Source: Paramacrobiotus metropolitanus (lineage: Eukaryota > Tardigrada > Eutardigrada > Parachela > Macrobiotidae). From it: a stretch of 64,000 bases of DNA. The stretch is taken from positions 248,001-312,000 of the forward strand of contig NW_026570258.1 in assembly GCF_019649055.1 (NCBI RefSeq), given 5' to 3'. The position numbers were made by a program, and so were the translations under genes. Positions 11,830 to 24,500 of this stretch are shown here, piece by piece (the first letter of the stretch is position 1; every line of letters begins with the position of its first letter). The notes beneath the pieces are model-generated. The model saw nothing but the letters and a program-made list of their open reading frames with translations. It was not told where the DNA came from and searched no databases.

Positions 11830-13040
11830 AGTGGCTCAGTGCTCTGAACGCCTAATCAACCGAAGCGTTCAAATACTGTAATCTCGTTCCTGTTTTCATC
11901 ATGTGAAGTAAATGAACTGCATAAGACATCCCGATACTGCGGACCAACTTCCTGTTATTCCAGGATCGGCCGTCGACCTCATTCGTGGCAATGTGGAACA
12001 CTGAAATTAGCGGAAAAAAATGCTTCTTACATTTTTATTATGTAGTATCTGTACGTTTTTAGCAGAGCGATTTGTCTGGTGTAATCGGAAGTGTTGCACC
12101 CGGGTTCTAATTTATAATTTTCACTAAAGATTTTTGCATAGTTTCTCTCTTGCTGCCCCCGAAATGCATCCAGTTTACTAATCACTTTAAGGACAAAAGA
12201 AACGCCGAACACTAGTGGTTTAAAAAACCCACTTGATTCAAACAAGAATGGCCACCAATCCTTGCGAAGCTCCAAGTGTTTTAGTTGGCCTCTTCGTTTT
12301 GCAGGTGATGTTCAGTTTGTGGATTAATACTGCTTCCGTCAGCTAACTAATATCATAATGGATGCAGTTTACCCAGGTCGCCGTTTTGTAGTACTTCAAC
12401 ATACAATTGTAGATACGTGTTTGCTGATAAACCGCTTTTATACTATGTACTTCGCGATTATACGAGCACCTTGTACGTGTGTTCTAGACAGAAATAAAAA
12501 TTATCGCCCTTATTGAAGCAGAATTGGAACGCCAATGTTAGTAATTTTGATACAAGGAAGCGATGTGCATGTGCAGTCAGTAGACTCAGTACAGATACTG
12601 AGGTAACAGGGCAAGCTGTGATATTGAAAATCGTGCCATAGCGTTACAATGTCCACTCTCTGCTATTCCTGATTTTGACTGAACAGTCAATAAGGCAATA
12701 ACCACGTTAAACCCAAAGACGTTGGCATATTTAAACCCAAAATTCCTAAACATAACTGAACACCTGAGCGGATCGGTGGCGAGAAAACATCTACCGCTGG
12801 AGTGACCTCGACGGAGAAGCACTGCAGCTATCGCCGATCATTGCCACGCAGACTATTTATCGCCATTGGTGCGCTGTTTAGGAAAGGCTTAGCGCTGCAC
12901 GACATACCTTTGACTTTTCATTTTTGTTTCGAAATAAACATGACTTGCTGGTGGTATGGTTGATTTTCCATAAAATCATTCAGGTCATTTATTCAGGTTC
13001 TAATAAAGTTTGGAACAAAAGTGCAAGGCTTTTTCTTAAC
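11830..13040. other. Non-coding stretch
   Basis: Nothing supported. A 78-codon minus-strand ORF at 12586-12822 has a hydrophobic patch but no splice context or family match. Confidence 0.35.
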
Positions 13041-13727
13041 TTAAGGGAAGTGGCCCGGTACATGGTACCAAATTCGTGTACATGTACGAAATCTTTCGCT
13101 TTCGCGCACTCCCAAACCCATTTTTCTCTTGTTTTATGGCATTCTGTAGCGAGATGATTTGTATACACTGGCGTGAAAACCGTTTGTGCGCGCGACATCC
13201 GGTTCGAGAGTTATGGCTGTTAGAAAATTCCAAAAAGTTTAAATGCATTCCGGTGTACCAAAAGTCTCATTATGGACCGATCTCCTTGAACTTTTGCACG
13301 TAAATGTACATAACCATGAAGATCGTTTTTACACCGATCCACTGTCCTAGCATGTTTTTCAAATTTTAAAATAAATTTCAAAAATTTTAAAATCCATTTT
13401 AAAATTTGAAAAAAATCATAGAAGTCTGGATCGGTGTAAAAACGATCGTCATGGCCATGTGCATTTACGTGCAAAAACTGAAAGAGATCGGTCCATAATG
13501 AGACTTTTGGGACACCGGAATGCATTTAAACTTTTTGGAAATTTCTAACAGCCGTAACTCTCGAACCGGATGTTGCGCGCACAAACGGTTTTCACGCCAG
13601 TGTATACAAATCATCTGGCTACAGAATGTCATAAAACAAGAGAAAAATGGGTTTGGGAGTGCGCGAAAGCGAAAGATTTCGTGAATGTACACGAATTTGG
13701 TACCATGTACCGGGCCACTTCCCTTAA
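13041..13727. mobile_element. TTAA-flanked foldback element
   Basis: A left arm of about 330 bases (13041-13375) and a right arm (about 13400-13727) are near-perfect inverted copies, separated by a short AT-rich centre. Both ends read TTAA then GGGAAGTGGCCCGGTAC, so the TTAA tetranucleotides at 13041-13044 and 13724-13727 fit a target duplication of the piggyBac type. There is no transposase. Related copies lie at 30210-30538 and 30535-30960. The arms of the family share a GGTACATGGTACC palindrome. Confidence 0.85.
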
Positions 13728-13781
13728 ACAGTTGATGCAGCACTCGCATATGCAGATCCATCTTCGGTGGCACAAAAAACT

Positions 13782-13802
13782 CCCCCCCCCCCCCCCCCCC
13801 CC
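13782..13802. repeat. Poly-C tract
   Basis: An uninterrupted run of 21 C sits just downstream of the foldback element. Its length is likely variable and error-prone. Confidence 0.9.
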
Positions 13803-14240
13803 GAAATAACCGCACCTCCTCCATGGTGTTCGAACTATTTGCCGACCAGTGCGGAAAATTCGATAATTACGGGATGTCTACTTGTACAAACAATCTGTAC
13901 AAAGCTACCAATGTACCGTACATTTATACGAGCACTAATTAAAAAAATTCGCGCGTGCGGGCGACAGTTCCCCGCATCTCTAAAAACTCTTACTGTGTGG
14001 GTACCTGCCGAAACACGCAAATATTCTGGATTTTACTTAACTATAGATTCGAGAAAAAGAATATGAGTTCCGAAGAAATCTGGAAAAACTTAACACGCCG
14101 AGCCTACGGCATATCTTTAGTATGAATGTGCGAATTTTCTCGCTGCGAAATTTGTTCAAGGTTCTGCTGTTGGCACTAAGCGATTGTTAAACTGGGCAGT
14201 ATGGGCATACAGCCTCGTCGTCTAAACGAAGTCGGGATTA
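13803..14240. other. Intergenic stretch downstream of L1
   Basis: I see no exon or repeat structure here. It separates the poly-C tract from the 3' end of lipocalin L1. Confidence 0.3.
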
Positions 14241-16782
14241 TTAAACCGCTTTGGGAGGCGCTAGCTGGTTGTACCCGTCAATGAGCTGCTTCACGGACGT
14301 TGTGGCCCCTCTGAACTGGCAGGCCGGTTTACTGCCGGCCGACGGCATCACCCGAATACCCTTGGCATCACAGCCGTAGCTCTGGATAAGCGGTGTGATA
14401 ATGTCGTTGTCCACCTGATCCTTCTCACTCTGCTTCCATTGGGCGGGGTCGCTGCGTGCGAGGATCATGGCGAAGGGTGACGCACAGATCTGCCTCTTTA
14501 AATCCGGCGTACTGCAGCCATACATGAATTGGTACTTGTCATCGTGATACAAGACCATGGATCGCAGCGGCACTACACATAAAGAAATTTTTTCTTATAC
14601 TGTATGACAGCATTATTGACAAGAATGGCGTGGTTGAAAGCGTACGAATCCCATCTCCACTGTCGCTGGTGAAGAAGCGAAAGCCCACATTCTCTCCGGT
14701 TGACGCCAGCATTCCGGTGAAGTAGCCGTAACTGCATCGTGTAGCGGAGGGACTGTTATACTGGGTATATTCCATCCACGCGTAGTGGCCGGTGTAGTTG
14801 GTTTCCGGGAAGAGGGAACTGCCCAGAATGTGCCAGTTGCTTATCATCCCCATCGCATTCGGTGCCGGCAGGTACATATGACGGTACACGTGCCACAGAC
14901 CGCCTGACTGAGGAGAGTTAGTTATCAGTCGTTACAGACCGGTTAAATGGTTTTTAATAAATTCTAAAAAGTTAAAAGCATTGTGTTTATTATTAAGATT
15001 ATTTACTACTATTAAGAAATTGCTATCAGAATTATTTAATAACCATATTTTGCAGCCCTTACTTTTTGTGCGTCATAAGTTAGTCTGGATGCCACATAAA
15101 TCGGCCATTTGCAACTGGGCGCGGCTGTTGTAGTTTTCTCTTTCTTGCCTGTGGAAAATCAGTAACTTGGTAATTATACTGGTTCAGCGCGTTAAATACA
15201 AAATGTCTGGTCAAAGTAAGCACACCCAAGACTAGGCGTTTGTTTTTTTTTGTGTTGGATACCTGCAACAAAATTAGCGGGGACAGTGGCGTTGTTTCCC
15301 TGGAGAATAGTGGCAAAACAGGACGGAGGATCGACGTAGGGGCAGGTTGGTTTGGAGTCATCGTACACCTGCAGCGGCATCATCCCTGTCGTAATGCAGT
15401 ACGGCTGCAGTGCCGTGTTGATGATGCGATCGAAACTGGCTCGGTCACTAGCTGAGAGCTTATCGGGGCGGGCTCGCGTCTTCGACCAGACCACCGGAGT
15501 ATGCAGACAGGTGCCGTCTTTCTGTGGTGCACGACAACCATACCCCACCACGAGCTTCTCATAGTCATGGTACAGCACCGAATTCCCTCTCAGATCTGCG
15601 AATAAGCAGTCGAACCAGTTATGATTAACCATAAGACAGGCATGTGGCGCGGTTTACGCCATGCACAATGGGAAATATCTGCCATGTATCCGGCTAATTA
15701 CAGCTCTAAGGTTGCAAATAGTTGCAGTCTAAGGTAGCCTTGCTGCATCCGTCGCGTTTTTTTATTTATCCGGACAGTTTTTTGGAGTTTTTAGTGGAGT
15801 ACATGGGGATACATTAACGATACTGCAGAAATACAATACGATGGGATACAGCAGTTAACAGAAGCCAAAACTATGTGGATCACGGATACCGTGGGATACT
15901 CCGGGATACTGCCAGAACAAATAAAGAAAATGCTTTGAAAAATTTAACGTTTGTATACGAATTTGTCCATATCTACAGAGTACAGACCGCAGTGATTAAG
16001 ATGATAAAACTAACTGGAAACTGTGCGACATTTTTGCCACATCTCGGTAGATAGGATACTTAACGGTTAACACTGTATCCGTCATTAGGTGTGGCATCAT
16101 TGACGATCTCCATGCCGTTGGCGACATAGATCCCCGTCCGGAAATCATTCTGGCATGTGATATTGGTCGTGGTCGTCCAGGTGGACTGCTGATACTGTTG
16201 GGCGGCGGCTAGGTTGGTGAGCGGATCCACCGTGGTGCCGAGGTTAGTGATAATGACCTGCTGATTGACGGTGAGTTCGCCGTTTTGACGGTAACCATAC
16301 CACCTACCCGCCTTCTGCAACGCAGTTCTGTACAAAATATTAAAAAATGTTCCGAAAAAAGCTGCTCAAAAGTTCGGAAGATACCCGACCGGACTCTTCC
16401 GAAACGTTTAGTGTGTTTTCGGTCCTACGGACCAGTTATCGAAAACGACTGCCCTGCTGGCCTCAACCTGGTATTTTTTGTCCGCAGGCCGGTCGTCTGG
16501 CTTCCGTTGTAATACGAGAAACTATAGTCCGAACTCATATACGAACTGATAGTCAGCAGAAATCACGAACCTGTGATGGGGCGTCACCACCCGGGCGGGT
16601 CGGCACAGCGGGATAAGAAGTGCATATTTGCTTGGCAGATTTGGAGGAGTCGGCAGCGTGCGCTAAAAACCAAATCTTAATTGATTTCGATAAGCGGTAG
16701 CTCATACATAAAAACAACCAGAATGCCACTTACCGATAACGCTGACGATCACCAGCGTTGGCAGCACAGAATAGCGGCGCAT
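14241..16782 (-). CDS. L1: secreted two-domain (tandem) lipocalin
   Basis: Seven exons on the minus strand (16782-16734, 16662-16571, 16314-16065, 15595-15263, 15148-15063, 14907-14646, 14572-14241) join without a stop to give 467 residues. Exon 1 is a signal peptide. Exons 2-4 and 5-7 each encode a lipocalin-like domain. Each domain starts with a Cys-containing leader (CTSYPAV; SCKWPIYV), then the GxW motif (AGRWYGY; GGLWHVY). A TDY-like strand follows (VLYHDYEKLVVGYGC; VLYHDDKYQFMYGC), then the conserved Arg region before the C-terminal helix (TRARPDKLSASD; ARSDPAQWKQSEKD). Lipocalins carry small hydrophobic ligands outside the cell; the ligand here is unknown. The exon 3 donor is the less common GTTAAG. 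L1 is the most divergent of the minus-strand subtype. Confidence 0.8.
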
Positions 16783-17794
16783 TTTTACTTATTCGGATGT
16801 CCAGAAAGCACGATATCGTCTACTGCAACAAGCTTGTCTGCGAGATAGAGAGAAGTCACGACACCCTGGAATCCAGTAATGTGGTGCGTTTAATGTTGGT
16901 TATTGTCCTAAGGCGGTTTGCGGGGAACTCGTTGTTTGCTAGCTGTGTAACAGCAATTTAACCAGTAACCCATGGGTTAGTTCCGTTTATTCGTTTTGCC
17001 GACAACCCCTCGAGGCGCTCAGAGTCTGGTCAGCAGGAGAGCACTAAAGTGACAACAAAGCTATCATATCTGTAGTAAAGGTAAAGCTAAAATAAAAACA
17101 TTACCGGACTTCTTCAGTTTCCGTAAAAACTTGTACTGTAGCGGCCCACCACTATCTATTGCCGCCGCCGGTAAGCAGAACAGTTTCTCGGCAACCAGGC
17201 AGAAAAGAGGTGCACCATCGTTCCGCGGGTCAACAGGATTCCACATTCCGTGGCAGGAGAGGGGGCAAACCTCCGTCGTACTTTGCGAACGCCGTCGTAC
17301 TTTGCGAACGCATTCAGCTTTTCGGCGAATAGTGTAATGTAAGCTTTTCACGCCAAGGAACGAAGCTCAAGTGCAGCTTCTTATTTACAGTTAGCGCAGT
17401 GCTTAACTTTTCCGGTACTGTACTTCCGTACGTCGTTCTGGCAGAATAATTATTTTGATCTGCCTAACCATAGACAACAGACTTGTGTTACGCAGAAGCG
17501 ACGTACACCTGAAGAAAGTCGAAATTTGTTTTTTGAAAGTCACGCACCATAAGGTTCCAGGCAGATTGGTTAATGGTCGTAGCATGGAACGCGGTACGTT
17601 CAAACAACATCCACTGCATATAGCTGTCTCATTTCTTATTACCGAGGCTTTGTTCGAATTCTGAGAGACATTCATTTCTAACCATAATTACGAAATACAT
17701 GCAATGCCTGTGTAGCGAACCAAAGTTGTAAATTCAGCTGCTTAAATTTCCCGAAGCTTGCACGAACTCTCAAACAAATTCTAACATGTTCGGA
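16783..17794. other. L1-L2 intergenic region
   Basis: I see no convincing exon. A 19-base unit containing GTCGTACTTTGCGAACGC is duplicated in tandem near 17273-17311. This stretch would hold the L1 promoter (minus strand), but no clear TATA box is visible. Confidence 0.3.
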
Positions 17795-20648
17795 CTAATA
17801 GCTAGATTGTTTTTGAGGAAGTAACTCATTGTAACCGGCGATGAACTGGTTCAGACACGATGAGGCGCCCTTGAGTGCGCATGCCGGTTTACTGCCCACC
17901 GACGGCATCAGCCGCATATCCTTGGCAGCACACCCGTAGCTCTGGATCAGCGGTGTGATGATGTCGTTATCCACGTGATCCTTCTCACTCTGCGACCATG
18001 TCGACGGGTCGGTGCGTGCACTGATCATGGCGAAGGGCGACGCGCAGGTCTGCATCTGCAGATCCGGTGTACTGCAGCCGTAGAAGAATTCGTACTTGTC
18101 ATCCTGGTAAATCGTCATGGACCGCAGAGGCACTACATACAACACGCACAAGAAAACATTAGATTTAATGGACGTAGTGGATTATTTACAACGGCACGGT
18201 AGCATAGGTCCATTAAATTACTCTGGTTTTTCTTAGGTTCTTTGCCTCCGACAGACGCTATTAAGCTATCTGGGTTTCTTAGGTTTTTTAACGTTTTCTT
18301 TAGGTTTTCTTAGGTTTCTTAATTCTTAGGTTAATTTAACGTTTTCCTAGGTTTATCAGCTTTTCTTAGCTTTCCATCTTACAGACGCTATCTCCCGCGT
18401 CGGTGGTGACAAAGCGAAAGCCGACGTTCTGTCCGGTCGTCACCAGCATTCCGGTCCAGTAACCATAATTGCAGTAGGTGTCCGAAGGATCGTTGTACTG
18501 GGTGTATTCGGCCCACGCGTAGTTGCCGGTGTAGTTGGTTTCCGGCAGGAGGGAACTGCCCAGAATGTGCCAAAAATACTGCATGCCTACCGACGTTGGT
18601 TCCGGCAGATAGACAGCGCGGTAAACATACCACAGTCCGGCAACCTACCGGCAATACATCATGATTGGTAGAAAAGTACAGAAAAATAAAGCAGGTACTA
18701 AGCACTTTCCCAAAAGCAAAACCAAAGCCTACCAAACCGCTGATGGCGCAGTGCAACTCTACATTAGCAAGGTTTCTAATAAGTCAATTTTTAACAAAAA
18801 TAACGCGATATAAAAAACTTACGGTAAATAAACTTATAAAAAAAATATAAAAAAAGCTTATAAAATAACACGGTACAAAAAGGTTAGGGAAAGGATGTCT
18901 AAAATAATAGGCATAAAAGCAGCCATCTTATGCGGTTTCTGCGGGGTTTTTACAGAAACGCCCTATTTAAAACCTAGGTACATCTGTAATCGTTCGGAAT
19001 GTACACTAATAAATACTAATATCCGTTTTTTTCAGCACTTACCGTTTGCGGATCGTAAGTTAATTTGGGCGCCACATAAATTGGCCATTTGCAGCTGGAG
19101 GCGGTACTTGTAGCTGTCTGGCCTAGGAAAACAAGCGACTCATAAATTACTTGATTTAGAAGTGTTGAAGATATAAATGTATAATTAAAAGTCAATGACA
19201 CTTTACACAATGACTAGACATTGTTGTATTAATTTCACCTGCATTAAAATTGGCGGGGACGGTAGCATTGTTTCCTTGGAGAACGCTGGCAAAGCAGGAC
19301 GGAGGATCGAGGTAGGGGCAGGTTGGTTTGGAGTCATCGTACAACTGCAGCGGCATCATCGCCAGCGTAATGCAGTACGGCTGCAATGCCGTGGTGATGA
19401 TGCTGTCGAAAGCGGCCTTGTCACTGGCCGACAGTTTATCGGGGCGGGTCCGTGTTTTGGCCCAGAAGAGCGGCGTATCGCAGGTGCCGTCTTTCTTCGG
19501 TATTTTGCATCCATATTCCACTATCAGTTTCTGATAGTCGTGGTACAGCACCGAGTTGCCCTTCAGATCTACAGCAGAGAGAAATCGAACAACACAAAAA
19601 AGGTTTTAAATCTCACATTATGGGATCATGCGCAAACGAGCGATTCTGCTCAAAACCGGTTCCTTCTGGGAAGGGTACGTATAAGCCCCGTACGTTACTG
19701 TACGTACAAGAGCTTTCTTTTTGAAAAAACCGGTTTTTATGTTTGTTCGCGCGTTATACCACAAACTTTGGCGGAAGTGCTCATTTTCTACTCTATAAAT
19801 TTGCCTGATTAGAAAATATGCACGCAGACAGGCTCACCCGTCCAAATGCCTGGACGAAATAAAATGTAATATGTCCCCGGTTGACAAATTCACATTCCGG
19901 AAGCCTATATTGTTTCCACTTACGGTTAACGCTGTATCCGTCGCTGGTTGTGGCACCGTTGGCAATCTCCATGCCGTTGACGACGTAGATCCCCGTCCAG
20001 TAATCATTCTGACACGTGCTGTTGGTCGTAGTCGTCCAGGTGGACTGCTGGTACTGCTGGACGGCGGTCAGGTTGGTCAGCGGTTCCACTGTGGTGCCAA
20101 GGTTAGTGATCGTCACCTGCTGATTGATGGTGACATCGCCGTTTTGCCGGTAGCCATACCACGTGCCCGCTTTCTACAACGCACAACATTTTATTCCGAA
20201 CAACGTACGATAAAACTGGCTGATCATCCGGTCGAACCCTTTCGGTCCACAGTGGCACAGTGCGCCCTGTTGGTGGTACAAATAATTACCTATAGGGCAT
20301 AGCAGTTATCCGACGGAAACGTGAATTAAGCACAGCGAGTAAAAAATCGAGCGAGCGTTTTTGTTATCGATCAGTATAAAAGCTACAGTAATAATCAGCA
20401 GCATTAACCAACCTGTGTTGGATCATCGCCGCCCTGGCGGGTTGCCACTGCGGGATGCGTGGAGCATGTCTGTCTTGCGGATCTGGCTGAATCAGCAGGG
20501 TGCGCTGGAAGAGAAGTTCAGTGGATGTCGACAGCAGTTCAAGCAGTTTTAACAGGCGCATTATGTACAACCCATAGTGCCACGTACCGATAACGCTGAG
20601 AATCACCAGGATGGCTAGCACGTAAGTTGTGACACAACGGCGGAGCAT
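17795..20648 (-). CDS. L2: secreted two-domain (tandem) lipocalin
   Basis: Exons 20648-20588 (signal peptide), 20504-20413, 20173-19924, 19568-19239, 19122-19043, 18644-18383 and 18132-17795 join in phases 1,0,1,1,0,1 to an intact 470-residue protein. Domain 1 has a Cys leader (TCSTHPAVATRQGGDD), AGTWYGYRQ, YHDYQKLIVEYGC and TRTRPDKLSASD. Domain 2 has SCKWPIYVAPK, AGLWYVYR, YQDDKYEFFYGC and ARTDPSTWSQSEKD. These match the lipocalin GxW, TDY and Arg signatures in order, twice. Several NxT/S sites (for example NATVP, NYTG) suggest glycosylation. It is head to head with L3 across 874 bases and is closely matched by L5. Intron 6 is full of TTTCTTAGG-like repeats. Confidence 0.85.
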
Positions 20649-21522
20649 TGTATTAATAATTAATTAATCATTAATAGGTTGTCATCCACGCACCAGATGC
20701 CCAGCAAACGGAGATAATAATTATATTTTTCTATTGCGCCACGCTGGTTAGAGATGTTGAAGAAGATACATATGTCTGGACAAATTGGAATCACCAACCT
20801 CTTGCAATTATGGCCTAAAGCAGTTTGAGTGTAGTCGATAACTCTCAAACGGAGTTTACGATACGACTTACAGTACAAGTGCGATCGTATCGTTGTATCA
20901 GAGCATTTACGGATAAAATTAATGGTGTGTTGTACAGGACCGTATTAAACCAATGCATACAGCTCGATGTACGTGGCGATGGATCGTATTGCTACTGTAA
21001 AAGTGCGAGAACCGAAGAAGCCTGTCATAAAACGTATGCACATTAGGATATTCAGGTAGTTCGGAGTATATATTCTTGAAAACCTGGGAAGTGTCGGTTA
21101 GTGCGAAAACTGAAACGTTTTCGAAAAAACGGCGTTAGAACGCCATTTTTAAAAGAGTGGTGAAACACTTCCATTTTTGTCAGGCTCAGTCTTATCCAGA
21201 ACGGTTATCAGCAAATGCTTTATCAGCAGCTGAACCGGCATCGCTTCCTTCTACGGTAATGAGACATACGCATTTACTCATTGACCCCATAGGTGGATCA
21301 CCTTATCACTGACAGAAACCTGTTCCCACCCATCGACAGTTTCCTGCAATACTCAATCAGCAGACGTGTATAAAAATGCCTAAAGATATTTTTCAGCCGT
21401 TGTCATCACTGTGCAATGTGCAGCTGTCCGTTAATCGCAGTGAAAATATTCGAAGAAACATTACAGCAGCATCGATGTCCATTGGTGCTTTAGTTTCTTG
21501 AGCTATCTGGCTATCCCGTGAT
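20649..21522. promoter_or_regulatory. Shared upstream region of the divergent L2/L3 pair
   Basis: These 874 bases separate the start codons of L2 (minus) and L3 (plus). The part next to L2 (about 20680-20880) is recognisably conserved upstream of L5 (about 52020-52190), as expected for a retained promoter. No clear TATA box was seen. Confidence 0.4.
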
Positions 21523-24500
21523 ATGATAATTATGGATTTTCCCGTAATTTTAGCTGGATTGCTAACTATCGGTAATGAGCACTTGAAATTCGGCTGTTGT
21601 TCGAGTAACAATAATAATAACAAATTTTCCAGTGCAAAGCGGATCATCATCGGGACAAGCCTGTTCTCCTCGGTATCCTCTGGTAATTGCCACACCGGGT
21701 GGAGATAATCCAGCACAGGTCAGCGAGGAAAATAACACTTTAACTGCCGTTGAAAAGTAGAATAAATCAGCGTGTTACGGATATTATTATTCCTGAGATG
21801 AGTGTTCGTTTGCAGAGTGTTGGCACCTGGTATGCCTACCGGCAAACCGGGCAGGCTATCAATATCAACGAGCAGATAACCATTACCAGTTACGGGGCCG
21901 CCGTGGAGCCCCTGACCAACACCTCGGCCGTGCAGCTGTACCAGCAGGTCGCATGGAGCACGGCGGCCAATACAACCTGTCAGTATACATACTGGACCGG
22001 TATCTATCTCGTCACGGGGCAGGAAATCGGCAATGGCGCCGTCTCCGCTGATGGCTACAGCGTCATCCGTTAAGTGCAATAAATCATTAAGGCTTTCGCT
22101 TATAAGTACTTGTTAACTACCAACATTCATAATACGTAATAATCAAACCTTTTATTGGGCAGCGGAAAGACTACCAGCTATCAAAACGTACGAAAAGCAT
22201 TTTATTGTTAATTAGTCTGTACCGCCGCAGACTGTCCATCGAACTGGCTACTGCCGAAATTAATTAATTTGGTAAACATGAATCTTTTCAAATGCTTATA
22301 AATACCGTTATTCAGTAAACGCCGTGCCGGGTAAATTTGGTTAATTTTGGTATGCGAAATTGCGAATACGTATATATACACCGTAATACCGGCACACGGT
22401 GCACATGCCATGTAATAATTCTGACTTTTCTTTTCAAAAATTCATAATTCTGACTTTTCTTTTAGGTCTGACTGGTTACTGGATTTTATATCACGACTAC
22501 CAGAAGCTAATGGTCGGGTACGGATGCCAGAAGCCCAACGCCGATGGCGTCACGTGCGACACGCCGGTTATCTGGGCGGAAACGCGCACCCGCCCCGATC
22601 AGCTGTCGGCCAGCGACATGGCCGCTCTCGATAGCCTCATTAATACGGCGCTGCAACCGTTGTGCGTCACCGTGGACAGTGTACCCAAACAGATCTACGA
22701 CACCTCCAAACCAACGTGCTCCTTCCCGGCTAATCCGCCGCCGTGTGTCACCTCGTTGATTAAAGGCATGCAGGCTGTGGCGCCCACCAACGCCTCAACA
22801 AGTTAGTATGCAGGAAAGGCGTGCAGTTTTCTCGGAAAAGGACCCAATTTTGACTTTTCGAATACATTAACATTTTTCGCATTCCGGACATTTTCACATT
22901 ATGGATATGCGTATCAGACACCGGAGACACGATATTCTCCGCGTCGTTCCAAAGGGCCAAAACTTTTCGAAAATTAATTACTGTACGTGACAGTTTTTGT
23001 ACACGTTTGTGCTCGAACTTCATAAAATATTATCAAGTTTTCTAATGGGGAATAACGCAGAGAATCTCCTGTCTTTGGAGTCCGGTACGTGGATCAATTT
23101 TGTGAAAGTGTCTGATATCCGACAAACGTAGTCTACCTAAATCCTTGTACAAAATACGTATCTACTCGTATGTAAGGTCCGAAATTTATTAGCACGTAGT
23201 ACTGCTTGTATACAGTTATTGGGCCACAGGGGAAAAAATATATGTATAAGCCAGCAGCATAGAAATTTTTTTCATGTAAATTATGTAATTATACGCGTAC
23301 GCAAATCAATTTTTATACGTAGACGCCAATTGGGACGGCTTTAGTACTCACAATGATAATATACTATATTTATCTGTGTATCAGGAGGAATATCACTTTC
23401 TACTGAATTAATAAGTCATTGAGGTTAATAATCTGTGGGTAATTAATCTAGGCCAGCCGACAACAACAATGTCAAGTTCAACTAGTTACAGTGCGACGTC
23501 GAGCTCCAGTACCGCCTCGAGCTGCAACTGGCCGTCCATTGCGCCGTCTAATTTGATTTATGATCCTAACAAGGTACTGTATTGTACAGCCACCGCAGAA
23601 TTTTAACGACACAAAATTGTGGTTGTATTTTTACTGTTTTGAACTCTGACTTGTTTTAACTAAGCAGTACACGGGTATCACAGTTACCACATTATCTGCA
23701 TTCATTTCCACGTTTTTCATTTTGACTGTTAAATAAGCTGGAGTTGTGCTCCGTTAGCATTTACTTAATGTGTTGCTACTCATGTATCTTTTACCATGGC
23801 GGGAGAGCGAAGTGGGCATGTGGAAGTTCTCGGCTGGGAATCGGTGAAGCTCCGGCTGCGCACCTGGTGTGTACGCGCTTGCGCACCTGGTATGTGCGCG
23901 CCTGCGCACCTGCCGGTGTGCGCGCTTGCCGGTTTCCTTTCCCTGCACCTCAAACCCCCTTTATTTGGCTTTAGACAAATAACAGAACACAAAACAAGTC
24001 GGGTGTGGCGGGTGGTAAAGAAAAGTTTGCAACTGCACGCTAGCTTGGCAAAACTGAAATGAGCTGCGGTGCAAGCAGCGATGAACTCTAACACCGATCG
24101 GTGCCATGCTGGCGCTGGGAAAACAGGATGTGGGCGTAAAATGAAAAAAAAAGAACAGACAGCACAACACTCGTACGCCACATTAATAACAATTAAAACA
24201 TTTTTAATTGGACATTAATGTGTTGCTACTCATGTATCTTTTACCATGGCGGGAGAGCGAAGTGGGCATGTGGAAGTTCTCGGCTGGGAATCGGTGAAGC
24301 TCCGGCTGCGCACCTGGTGTGTACGCGCTTGCGCACCTGGTATGTGCGCGCCTGCGCACCTGCCGGTGTGCGCGCTTGCCGGTTTCCTTTCCCTGCACCT
24401 CAAACCCCAAACAAAACCCCAAACAAGCGGAAGCCGGAAAGCTGGAGCCGCTGAGATTGGTCCGTGAATGCCAGTTCCGGTTCGCGAGGTCGTAGATGGC

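Noticed and set aside
12586-12822. Possible membrane-protein exon
   Set aside because: There is one hydrophobic patch, but no splice sites or motif to support it.
13465-13824. 119-codon minus-strand ORF across the foldback element
   Set aside because: Mirror frames appear on both strands of the palindrome, and the Gly run is the poly-C tract.
17064-17351. Minus-strand ORF between L1 and L2 as an extra lipocalin exon
   Set aside because: It has no GxW, YHDY or Arg-region motif and spans a 19-base duplication.
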